A stretch of DNA of 9,690 bases from JBFKUL01 sp041635755 (GTDB lineage: Bacteria > Pseudomonadota > Gammaproteobacteria > Burkholderiales > SG8-39): the NCBI GenBank assembly GCA_041635755.1, contig JBFKUL010000099.1, forward strand, positions 1 through 9,690, read 5' to 3'. Position 1 is the stretch's first letter; each line of letters starts with the position of its first letter. The notes under the pieces were generated by a model. That model did no database searches. It saw only the letters and a list, made by a program, of their open reading frames with translations, and had not been told where the DNA came from. This document shows, piece after piece, positions 1 through 6,060 of the stretch. The position numbers and the translations under genes are program-made.

Positions 1-1140
1 ACGGTGCTGACCTACGGCCACGGCGACGTGATCCGCGGCCAGGAGGCCCAGTGGCGCGAAGGCCTTGATCCCTGGTCGCTCAAGCGCGAGGGCGAGCGCT
101 TTTACGGCCGAGGCACTGCCGACAACAAGGGCCAGCACACCATCAACCTTGCTGCGCTCGAAACGGTACTCGCGGCGAAAGGGCGCCTCGGCTTCAACCT
201 CAAGGTGCTGATCGAGACGGGCGAGGAGGTGGGCTCGCCCGGGTTGAATGAATTCTGCGCGCGGCACAAGGCGCGGCTGGCGGCCGACGTGCTGATCGCG
301 TCCGACGGGCCGCGCCTGCAGCCGGGCCGACCGACGATCTATCTCGGCACGCGCGGCGCCTTCAACTTCGATTTGACGCTCGATCTGCGCGCCGGCGGCC
401 ACCACTCGGGCAACTGGGGCGGCCTGCTGCGCAATCCGGGCATCGTGCTCGCGCACGCGATCGCGTCCATCACCGACGTGAACGGCGCGATCCGCGTGCG
501 CGAATGGCGCCCGGACAGCCTAACGCCTTCGGTGCGCCGCGCGCTCGCCGATCTCGTGGTCGATGGCGGCGAGGACGGACCGTCGATCGATGCCGACTGG
601 GGCGAGCCGGGCCTGACGCCCTCGGAGCGCGTGTTCGGCTGGTCGAGCTTCGAGGTGCTCGCGTTCGTGACCGGAAATCCCGACAAGCCAGTGAACGCGA
701 TTCCGCCGCGTGCCAAGGCGCACTGCCAGCTGCGCTACGTGGTCGGCATCGATCCGGCCGACATCCTGCCGGCGTTGCGCCGCCACCTCGATCGAGAAGG
801 CTTTGGCGCGGTCAAGCTCGAGGCCGCGCGCGAAGGCTTTTTCGCTGCGACGCGACTCGATCCGGAGCACCCGTGGGTGCAGTGGGCGGCGGCATCGCTC
901 GAGCGTACCTCGGGCAAGAAGCCCGCCATCCTGCCCAACCTCGGCGGCTCGCTGCCGAATGAGGTGTTCGCCCATACGCTCGGACTGCCGACAGTGTGGA
1001 TCCCACACTCCTACGCTGCGTGCTCGCAGCATGCACCGAATGAGCACCTGCTGGCGCCGGTGGCGCGCGACGCCCTGCGGCTGATGACCGGCCTGTTCTG
1101 GGATCTGGGCGAGGCGAAGGACCTGCCGCGCGCGGCTTAG
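1..1140 (+). CDS. M20 family metallopeptidase (CNDP-like dipeptidase), 5' end missing
   Basis: This is a zinc-dependent peptidase/amidohydrolase of the M20 family, probably cytoplasmic and cleaving dipeptides or N-acyl amino acids. The frame is open from base 1 and the N-terminus lies outside the window; 379 residues are visible, while full family members have roughly 450-480. Counting from the first visible codon, the metal and catalytic residues appear in family order: His7 in YGHGDV, Asp41 in GRGTADNKGQ, the Glu75-Glu76 pair in TGEEVGSPG (base and ligand), Asp102 in SDGPR, and His344 before PNEH. A GGHHSGNWGG segment fits the lid/dimerisation domain His, and LPNLGGSLP matches the GGSIP region of carnosine dipeptidases. 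The substrate cannot be told from sequence. It ends in TAG and converges on the transporter gene, 22 bases away. Family call sure, specificity unknown. Confidence 0.93.
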   Translation, partial: TVLTYGHGDVIRGQEAQWREGLDPWSLKREGERFYGRGTADNKGQHTINLAALETVLAAKGRLGFNLKVLIETGEEVGSPGLNEFCARHKARLAADVLIASDGPRLQPGRPTIYLGTRGAFNFDLTLDLRAGGHHSGNWGGLLRNPGIVLAHAIASITDVNGAIRVREWRPDSLTPSVRRALADLVVDGGEDGPSIDADWGEPGLTPSERVFGWSSFEVLAFVTGNPDKPVNAIPPRAKAHCQLRYVVGIDPADILPALRRHLDREGFGAVKLEAAREGFFAATRLDPEHPWVQWAAASLERTSGKKPAILPNLGGSLPNEVFAHTLGLPTVWIPHSYAACSQHAPNEHLLAPVARDALRLMTGLFWDLGEAKDLPRAA

Positions 1141-1162
1141 GCGGGGCGATGCCGCGAGCACT

Positions 1163-2047
1163 TCATGCCATGCGCTTTCCTCCGCGTTCGCGCCACAGCA
1201 GGTACAGGCCACTCCCAACCACCACCGCGCCGCCGAGCACGACTTCGGCATCGGGCACGTCGCCGAACACCAGATAGCCGAACAGCACCATGTACAGGAT
1301 CTGCTGGTAAAGGAACGGCCCAAGCACCGAGGCGGGGGCGTAGCGGTGCGCCACCGCGAGCAGATAGTGGCCGATGCCGCCCGAGACGCCGATCAGGATC
1401 GCCACGCTCCACTCGAGCAGCGTCGCGGGCGTCTGCCAGACCGCAAGCGCGAACGGCGTGATGATCACCGCGGCGCCGAGCGCCGAGATGAACTGCGTGG
1501 CTTCCGGCGGATCGTAGGCCGCGAGGTGCCTCGTGGCGAGATTGAACAGCGCGTAGAGCAGCGCATTGATCAGCGAAAGGATCAGCGCCGGGTGAAAACC
1601 CTGCGTGCCGGGGCGGATGATCGCCAGCACGCCGATAAAGCCGACCAGGATCGCGATCCAGCGGCGCGCATCGAGCCGCTCGCCGAGGATCGGCACGCTC
1701 ATCAGTGCGATCAGGATCGGCACGGAGAACTGGATCGAGCCGGTCTCGGCGAGCTGCAGGTACTGCAGCGCCCAGAAATTGAGCCCGGTCATCACCGGCA
1801 GCATCAGCGCGCGCACCAGCTGCAGCCCCCAGTGCTTCGAGCGCACGAGCATCAAACCGTGCTTCGGCGCGAGCAGCGCGCCGGTGAAGACCACGTGGGA
1901 CACGAAGCGCAGCCACACAACCTGCATCACCGGCAACGTCACCACGAGCCACTTCGCGCCGGTGTCGAGCAGCGCGAAGCACAGGAACGTGATCGAGACG
2001 ATGCCGATGCCGACGAGGCGGTTGCGGGGACTGTCGGCGTGGAGCAA
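1163..2047 (-). CDS. EamA/DMT superfamily permease, TTG start
   Basis: This is a 294-residue inner-membrane protein with about ten hydrophobic helices, roughly at residues 11-31, 36-56, 74-94, 97-118, 126-146, 152-171, 185-205, 213-233, 241-262 and 265-285. They form two five-helix EamA halves, which is the normal size and layout of drug/metabolite transporter proteins. The motif PILGERLDARRW closes the first half and VFGDVPD lies at the matching place in the second, as expected. The substrate is unknown; relatives export amino acids, metabolites or drugs. The start is TTG, the only usable start codon between the in-frame TGA of the ferredoxin gene at 2069-2071 and the first helix; it has no clear Shine-Dalgarno, so it is probably translated by coupling. 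It is the last gene of the minus-strand run and ends 22 bases from the convergent peptidase gene. Confidence 0.88.
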   Translation of the reverse strand: MLHADSPRNRLVGIGIVSITFLCFALLDTGAKWLVVTLPVMQVVWLRFVSHVVFTGALLAPKHGLMLVRSKHWGLQLVRALMLPVMTGLNFWALQYLQLAETGSIQFSVPILIALMSVPILGERLDARRWIAILVGFIGVLAIIRPGTQGFHPALILSLINALLYALFNLATRHLAAYDPPEATQFISALGAAVIITPFALAVWQTPATLLEWSVAILIGVSGGIGHYLLAVAHRYAPASVLGPFLYQQILYMVLFGYLVFGDVPDAEVVLGGAVVVGSGLYLLWRERGGKRMA

Positions 2048-2068
2048 GGTACGGGGTGCTTTTGCCGA

Positions 2069-2404
2069 TCAGCCTGAATACGGCTGAAGCTCGAGCGCGT
2101 GCTCCGGACAGACCTCGATGCATCGGCGACAGGCGTGGCAATCTGCGCCGCGCAGCACATACGCCTGATGGCCGCCATGCGCCCAGGCCTTGAGCCGCCC
2201 GCGCCACGATAGCGACGCGCGTTCCGCGTCGCTCAGCTTGCGGATCCCGAATACGTCGAAGGGGCAGACGCGTACGCAGTCGGCGCTCCCTTCGCAGCGG
2301 TTGCGATCGACGACGGGCGCAACCTTCGCGGGAACGTCGCGACAGTCCGCAATGGATCGGGTTTCAGGCATGGGACTGGCGCCGCCCGCGGGAGAGGGCG
2401 GCAC
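2069..2404 (-). CDS. Two-cluster ferredoxin-like protein with one Cys ligand replaced by Ser
   Basis: This small soluble iron-sulphur electron carrier has 111 residues if it starts at GTG 2404, or 100 from the ATG at 2371 (Met12). The ATG may be the real start, since the first 11 residues are low-complexity Pro/Ala/Gly. The first cluster motif is C37-E-G-S40-A-D-C43-V-R-V-C47-P: the position that is the second Cys of a standard CxxCxxCxxxCP motif is Ser. The second is intact: C89-H-A-C92-R-R-C95-I-E-V-C99-P. The pattern suggests one 3Fe-4S and one 4Fe-4S cluster, or a 4Fe-4S cluster with a Ser or water ligand. A charged stretch of about 40 residues, including KAWAHGG, separates the motifs. 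I recall related proteobacterial ferredoxins that also lack this Cys, so it is probably a family trait. Redox partner unknown; it sits between the DUF3185 and transporter genes. Confidence 0.87.
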   Translation of the reverse strand: MPPSPAGGASPMPETRSIADCRDVPAKVAPVVDRNRCEGSADCVRVCPFDVFGIRKLSDAERASLSWRGRLKAWAHGGHQAYVLRGADCHACRRCIEVCPEHALELQPYSG

Positions 2405-2416
2405 TCGGGCGCGCGC

Positions 2417-2632
2417 CTAGCCCTTGACGAACAGGAACAGCCCGGCGATGAAGCTCGCGGCGCCGCCGATGTAGCGCATCATCACCGCATCGGAGGCCGA
2501 GCCGGAGATCGCCTGCGAGAGCTGCGAGCCGATCGAGCCCGACATCTGGTAGCCCCAGTACGCGAGGCCGGCGCCGGCCACCATCAGGACGATTCCGATC
2601 ACTTTCATCAGCGCGCTCGATTCGTTGGCCAT
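2417..2632 (-). CDS. DUF3185-like small two-helix membrane protein
   Basis: This 71-residue protein has two hydrophobic helices, at about residues 9-27 (KVIGIVLMVAGAGLAYWGYQ) and 51-69 (a Gly/Ala-rich stretch ending LFLFVKG). They flank a polar Ser/Gln-rich loop holding SGSIGSQLSQAISGSASDA. Size, topology and the GYQ...GSxxSxxxxGS...GG pattern match what I recall of DUF3185, a family of unknown function common in proteobacteria. The start is ATG, preceded by a weak GGAA seven bases upstream. It follows the second dehydrogenase by 61 bases and precedes the ferredoxin-like gene by 12 bases (45 if that gene starts at its internal ATG), so it is probably co-transcribed. No signal peptide or catalytic motif is visible, and no function is assigned. 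Confidence 0.8.
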   Translation of the reverse strand: MANESSALMKVIGIVLMVAGAGLAYWGYQMSGSIGSQLSQAISGSASDAVMMRYIGGAASFIAGLFLFVKG

Positions 2633-2693
2633 GGGAATGTTCCAGATGCGGGCAGTTTAGCGGTTTGCACGCCGCGTCCAAGTGGCAGAAGTC

Positions 2694-3749
2694 TCAGTGC
2701 TCGAGCGCGCGGATCACCGCGCGCGTGACGGCCGCGGTGTCGTGCGGCCCGCCCAGATCGGGCGTGAAGATCTGCTCGCCGGTGGTCGCTTCGATCGCCT
2801 TCATCAGCGCCGCCGCCGCCTTCGGCTCCCCGAGGTGCTCGAGCATCATCGAGGCGGTCCAGAACGTGGCAATCGGGTTGGCAACGCCCTTGCCGGTAAT
2901 ATCGAACGCGGAGCCGTGGATCGGCTCGAACATCGACGGAAACTTGCGCTCCGGGTTCAGGTTCGCGGTCGGCGCGATGCCCAGGGAACCCGAGAGCGCC
3001 GCGGCCAGGTCCGAAAGGATGTCGGCGTGCAGGTTGGTCGCGACGATGGTGTCGAGCGAGCCGGGCTTGAGCGTCATGCGCGTGGTGACCGCGTCGACCA
3101 GCATGCGGTCCCACTTCACCTCCGGGTAAGCCTTGGCCACCTCGAAGAAGATCTCGTCCCACATCACCATGCCGTGGCGCTGCGCATTCGACTTGGTGAC
3201 CAGCGTCAAGAGCTTGCGCGGACGCTTGCGTGCCAGCTCGAACGCGAAGCGATGGATGCGCTCCACGCCGCTGCGAGTGAACACCGAGGTCTCGGTCGCC
3301 ACTTCGTCCGGCAGCCCCTTGTGCACGCGCCCGCCCGAGCCGGAGTACTCCCCTTCGGAGTTCTCCCGGATGATCACCCAGTCGATCTCGTGGCCCTTCT
3401 TGAGCGGGCTGTCGACGCCGGGCAGCACGCGCGCCGGGCGCACGTTGGCGTACTGGTCGAAGCCCTGGCAGATCGGCAGGCGCAGGCCCCAGAGCGAGAT
3501 GTGGTCGGGCACGTCGGGCGCACCGACCGCGCCGAAGAAGATGGCATCGAACTGCTTGAGCTGCTCGAGCGCATCCTCCGGCATGTAGGCGCCGGATTGC
3601 AGGTAGCGCGCCGAGCCCCAGCCAAAGCGCGTGAACTCGATCCCGAAGCCTTCCTTCGTGGCGAGCGCATCGAGCACTTTCTCGCCTTCGGCGATCACCT
3701 CGATGCCGATACCGTCGCCGGGAATCGAGGCGATGCGGTAGGTTTTCAC
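2694..3749 (-). CDS. Isocitrate/isopropylmalate dehydrogenase family protein, divergent paralogue of the upstream gene
   Basis: This is a 351-residue NAD-dependent beta-decarboxylating dehydrogenase of the IPMDH/IDH/tartrate dehydrogenase fold. Visible family parts are IPGDGIG (9-15), FFGAVGAP (71-78), NVRP with Arg104, IIRENSEGEY with Arg128 and Tyr135, TKSN with catalytic Lys186, metal residues Asp219, Asp243 and Asp247 (ADILSD), and EPIHGSAFDI, where Asp283 sits at the position that favours NAD over NADP. At the usual first substrate Arg, ten residues before Arg104, it has Cys94 (LPICQGF); Arg90 lies close by. The specificity may therefore differ from the upstream paralogue: 3-isopropylmalate, tartrate, D-malate, isocitrate or another 2-hydroxy acid are all possible. 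The GTG start overlaps the upstream TGA as GTGA, suggesting coupled translation. The frame stays open far upstream by chance, but the GDGIG N-terminus fixes the start. Fold sure, substrate uncertain. Confidence 0.9.
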   Translation of the reverse strand: MKTYRIASIPGDGIGIEVIAEGEKVLDALATKEGFGIEFTRFGWGSARYLQSGAYMPEDALEQLKQFDAIFFGAVGAPDVPDHISLWGLRLPICQGFDQYANVRPARVLPGVDSPLKKGHEIDWVIIRENSEGEYSGSGGRVHKGLPDEVATETSVFTRSGVERIHRFAFELARKRPRKLLTLVTKSNAQRHGMVMWDEIFFEVAKAYPEVKWDRMLVDAVTTRMTLKPGSLDTIVATNLHADILSDLAAALSGSLGIAPTANLNPERKFPSMFEPIHGSAFDITGKGVANPIATFWTASMMLEHLGEPKAAAALMKAIEATTGEQIFTPDLGGPHDTAAVTRAVIRALEH

Positions 3750-4831
3750 GCGGCCTGCTTCTTCTTGCTTTGGCCACGCACGGCATCCGCCACCGCGGCG
3801 CCGACGTCCATCGTGCTCGCCTTGCCTTTCATGTCGGGGGTATGCGGTCCCTGCACGATGACCTGCTCGATGGCGCGCACGACGTCTGCGGCGGCTTGCG
3901 GATAGCCGAGGTGCTCGAGCATCAGCGCCCCCGACCAGATCTGCGCGATCGGGTTGCAGATCTTCTTGCCGGCGATGTCGGGCGCCGAGCCGTGCACCGG
4001 CTCGAAGATCGACGGCGCTGTTTTTTCGGGATTGATGTTGCCCGAGGGCGCAATGCCGATCGTGCCCGCCGTGGCCGGGCCGAGGTCCGAAAGAATGTCG
4101 CCAAACAGGTTGGAGGCGACGATGACATCGAAGCGCTCCGGGTTGAGCACCATCTGGATCGAGAGGCCGTCGACGTGGTACTGGTCGGCCTTCACGTCGG
4201 GGTATTGCTTCTTCATCAGCGCGAAGCGCTCGTCCCAGTACGGCATGGTGATCGAGATGCCGTTTGACTTGGTGCACGAGGTGACGTGCTGCTTTCGTTT
4301 TTTCGCCAGCTCGAAGCCGTACTTCATGATGCGATCGACGCCCTTGCGCGAGAACACCGCCTGCTGCGTCACCACCTCGCGCTCGGTGCCCTCGAACATG
4401 CGCCCGCCGACGTTGCCGTACTCGCCTTCGGTGTTCTCGCGCACCACGACGTAGTCGAGATCGCCCGGCTTGCGGCCGGCGAGCGGGCAGGGCAGCCCTT
4501 CGAACAGGCGCACGGGGCGCAGGTTCACGTAAAGGTCGAACCAGCGCCGGAAGTTGATCAGCAGGCCCCAGGCCGAGATGTGATCGGCCACGATCGCCGG
4601 ATTGCCCACGGCGCCGAAGAAGATGGCGTCGAACTTGCGCAGGATCTCGGGTGCGTCGTCCGGGCACATCTTGCCGTGCTGCTTGTACCAGTCGCAGCTC
4701 CACGGAAATTCCTGCCACTCGAAGGCGATGCCATGCTTCGCGCCCACCGCCTCGAGCACGCGCACGCCTTCGGGAACCGTCTCGCGGCCGATGCCGTCGC
4801 CGGGAATCACTGCGACTCGATGCTTTGCCAT
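3746..4831 (-). CDS. ttuC: Tartrate / D-malate dehydrogenase (decarboxylating)
   Basis: This 361-residue protein closely resembles the TtuC/DmlA group, which oxidises tartrate or D-malate with NAD and Mn/Mg; D-malate gives pyruvate and CO2. Family segments include IPGDGIGRE, FDAIFFGAVG, ADHISAWG, YVNLRPVRLFEG, VVVRENTEGEYG, TKSNGISI, MPYWDE, SNLFGDILSD, EPVHGSAPDI and TPDMKGKA near the C-terminus. Expected substrate residues Arg95, Arg105 and Arg131, catalytic Tyr138 and Lys188, and metal residues Asp221, Asp245 and Asp249 are present; Asp285 suggests NAD. The tail is basic (SKKKQAA). The ATG start has a strong AAGGAG site seven bases upstream and is the first gene of the minus-strand run. 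Sequence cannot separate tartrate from D-malate activity, so dmlA is an equally possible symbol. Confidence 0.93.
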   Translation of the reverse strand: MAKHRVAVIPGDGIGRETVPEGVRVLEAVGAKHGIAFEWQEFPWSCDWYKQHGKMCPDDAPEILRKFDAIFFGAVGNPAIVADHISAWGLLINFRRWFDLYVNLRPVRLFEGLPCPLAGRKPGDLDYVVVRENTEGEYGNVGGRMFEGTEREVVTQQAVFSRKGVDRIMKYGFELAKKRKQHVTSCTKSNGISITMPYWDERFALMKKQYPDVKADQYHVDGLSIQMVLNPERFDVIVASNLFGDILSDLGPATAGTIGIAPSGNINPEKTAPSIFEPVHGSAPDIAGKKICNPIAQIWSGALMLEHLGYPQAAADVVRAIEQVIVQGPHTPDMKGKASTMDVGAAVADAVRGQSKKKQAA

Positions 4832-4838
4832 GGCGGAG

Positions 4839-4844
4839 CTCCTT
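4839..4844 (-). promoter_or_regulatory. Strong Shine-Dalgarno for the tartrate/D-malate dehydrogenase gene
   Basis: The minus strand reads AAGGAG here, with seven bases before the ATG at 4831. It is the best ribosome binding site in the window and fixes the start of the gene. Confidence 0.85.
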
Positions 4845-4911
4845 CGGGGGAAGGCGGGGATTTTAGCCGACGTGCCCGCGCCCAAGCCAGTAAAATGGCT
4901 CCCTTTTCTGC

Positions 4912-4916
4912 AGGTG
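4912..4916 (+). promoter_or_regulatory. Shine-Dalgarno-like AGGTG deciding the tsaB start
   Basis: AGGTG lies five bases before the GTG at 4922. The in-frame ATG at 4895 has no such site and overlaps the putative -10 box, so the GTG is the better start. Confidence 0.55.
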
Positions 4917-4921
4917 CCGCA

Positions 4922-5602
4922 GTGCGTTTCGCAGCCTTCGAGACTTCGACCGAGTGGTGCTCGGTGGCGCTGTGGCACGACGGCGAGATCGCCGCGATCG
5001 AGCGCCGCGCCGAGAACCGGCACGGCGAGCTCGCGCTGCCGATGCTCGAGCGGCTGCTGACGAGCGCAGGCATCGGGCCCGAAGCGCTCGATGCGGTCGC
5101 GTTCGGTGCTGGACCGGGCGCCTTCACCGGGCTGCGCATCGCGTGCGGCCTTGCGCAGGGCCTCGCGCTTGCGCGCGCCCTGCCGGTGATCGGCGTCTCG
5201 ACGCTCGAGGCGCTTGCGGAAGAATCCGGCGCGATGCGCGTGATCTCGTGCCTCGATGCACGCATGCACGAAGTGTATTATTCGGCGTACGAGCGCCACG
5301 GCGCGCGCTGGCGGGAAGTGATTTCGGCGACCTGCCTTGCGCCGGCCGCGGTGGAGCGTCCGAGCGGTCGAAACTGGGTCGGCTGCGGCAACGGTTTTGC
5401 CGTGTACCGCGAGGCGTTGCGCGAGGCGCTCGGCGATGCGCTCATGACTGTGCAACCGGAAACGTACCCGAGCGCGACCGCCGTGGCGCGGCTCGCGGCG
5501 CCGAAGCTCGCCGCCGGGGGCGGCGCCGATGCGGCGCTGGCCCAGCCGATTTACGTGCGCGACAAGGTTGCGCTGACGATCGAAGAACGCCTGCGTCGAT
5601 GA
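4922..5602 (+). CDS. tsaB: tRNA threonylcarbamoyladenosine biosynthesis protein TsaB
   Basis: TsaB is the inactive ASKHA-fold partner of TsaD; with TsaE it supports transfer of threonylcarbamoyl to A37 of ANN-decoding tRNAs in the cytoplasm. The 226-residue product matches the usual length (about 220-235). Visible hallmarks are the N-terminal FETSTEWCSVAL (6-17), FGAGPGAFTGLRIA (61-74), the DARMHEVYY segment (112-120) and the C-terminal YVRDKVALT (211-219). The GTG start places the ETS motif at residues 7-9, as in relatives that begin MRILAIETS, and has an AGGTG site; the alternative in-frame ATG at 4895 would add nine atypical residues. Its TGA overlaps the rimI ATG as ATGA. It is the first gene of a tsaB-rimI-udg cluster. 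Confidence 0.95.
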   Translation: MRFAAFETSTEWCSVALWHDGEIAAIERRAENRHGELALPMLERLLTSAGIGPEALDAVAFGAGPGAFTGLRIACGLAQGLALARALPVIGVSTLEALAEESGAMRVISCLDARMHEVYYSAYERHGARWREVISATCLAPAAVERPSGRNWVGCGNGFAVYREALREALGDALMTVQPETYPSATAVARLAAPKLAAGGGADAALAQPIYVRDKVALTIEERLRR

Positions 5603-6060
5603 GCGCCGTACTCAAGGAAATCCCCGAGCTGCACCCGATGCGCGAGAGCGACCTCGCCGAGGTGGTCGCGATCGAGCGCGTGATTTACGACCATCCGTGG
5701 ACGCACGGCAACTTTGCCGACTCGCTGCGCGCAGGCTACCAGTGCTGGGTGTCGCGGTTCGACGCCGAGCTGATCGGCTATTTCGTGCTGATGGTGGCGG
5801 TGGGCGAAGCGCACCTGCTCAACCTTTCGGTCGCGGCGTCGCAACAGCGCCGCGGCTACGGCCGCGCGCTTCTCGCCGAGGCGATGCGCATCGCGCGCAC
5901 GCTCGGCGGTCGCCACATCTTTCTCGAAGTGCGCCCGAGCAACGACGGCGCGCAGCGGCTCTATCAACGCGAGGGGTTTCGACGCGTCGCCGTGCGGCGC
6001 GGCTACTACCCGTCGCACGCGGGACGCGAGGACGCGATCGTCCTGTCGCGCGAGCTATGA
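5599..6060 (+). CDS. rimI: Ribosomal protein S18-alanine N-acetyltransferase RimI
   Basis: This 153-residue GNAT enzyme acetylates the N-terminal alanine of ribosomal protein S18 using acetyl-CoA. The acetyl-CoA loop is Q83-R-R-G-Y-G88 followed by RALL. The beta strand and bulge LEVRPSN contains Glu110, equivalent to the catalytic Glu of RimI, and LYQREGF contains Tyr122, the general acid position. The C-terminal YYPSHAGREDAIVLS is a RimI signature that separates it from generic GNATs. Length is normal. The ATG overlaps the tsaB stop (ATGA) and its own stop overlaps the next ATG (ATGA), with no separate strong ribosome site, so translation is probably coupled along all three genes. RimI next to TsaB is common in proteobacteria. 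Confidence 0.95.
   Translation: MSAVLKEIPELHPMRESDLAEVVAIERVIYDHPWTHGNFADSLRAGYQCWVSRFDAELIGYFVLMVAVGEAHLLNLSVAASQQRRGYGRALLAEAMRIARTLGGRHIFLEVRPSNDGAQRLYQREGFRRVAVRRGYYPSHAGREDAIVLSREL

Larger units (their letters stand above)
4832..4921. promoter_or_regulatory. Divergent promoter region between the dehydrogenase operon and tsaB
   Basis: This 90-bp gap feeds both directions. The minus strand carries TAAAAT (bases 4865 to 4860) about 29 bases before the dehydrogenase ATG. The plus strand carries TAAAAT (4891-4896) about 26 bases before the tsaB GTG. Each differs from the sigma-70 -10 consensus at one position and each would give a short leader of about 20 bases. No good TTGACA match lies at the right distance on either side; the 25 bases between the boxes are GC-rich and would have to hold both -35 regions, so the two promoters would interfere or share a regulator. 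This is inferred from pattern only. Confidence 0.45.

Noticed and set aside
1346..2077. Plus-strand frame opposite the DMT permease
   Set aside because: Arg/His/Gln/Asp-rich product with no hydrophobic core, opposite a clear ten-helix transporter.
2660..2675. GCGG/CCGC inverted repeat in the gap after the second dehydrogenase, as a terminator
   Set aside because: Only a 4-bp stem with an 8-base loop and no T-tract on either strand; not convincing.
2682..3905. Long open frame on the plus strand opposite the two dehydrogenases
   Set aside because: It is rich in Arg, His and Glu with no recognisable domain and lies exactly opposite well-supported dehydrogenase genes; a shadow of high-GC codon bias.
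2694..4718. Very long minus-strand frame running through both dehydrogenases, possible fusion
   Set aside because: Only the part from GTG 3749 encodes a dehydrogenase. The upstream part is an out-of-frame reading of the first gene, which has its own ATG and Shine-Dalgarno.
4286..4921. Upstream extension of tsaB into the divergent dehydrogenase gene
   Set aside because: The extension lies opposite a strong gene; TsaB length, the N-terminal ETS motif and an AGGTG site place the start at GTG 4922.
4895..4921. ATG 4895 as the tsaB start
   Set aside because: No ribosome site, overlaps a probable -10 box, and adds residues not expected in TsaB; kept only as a low-probability alternative.
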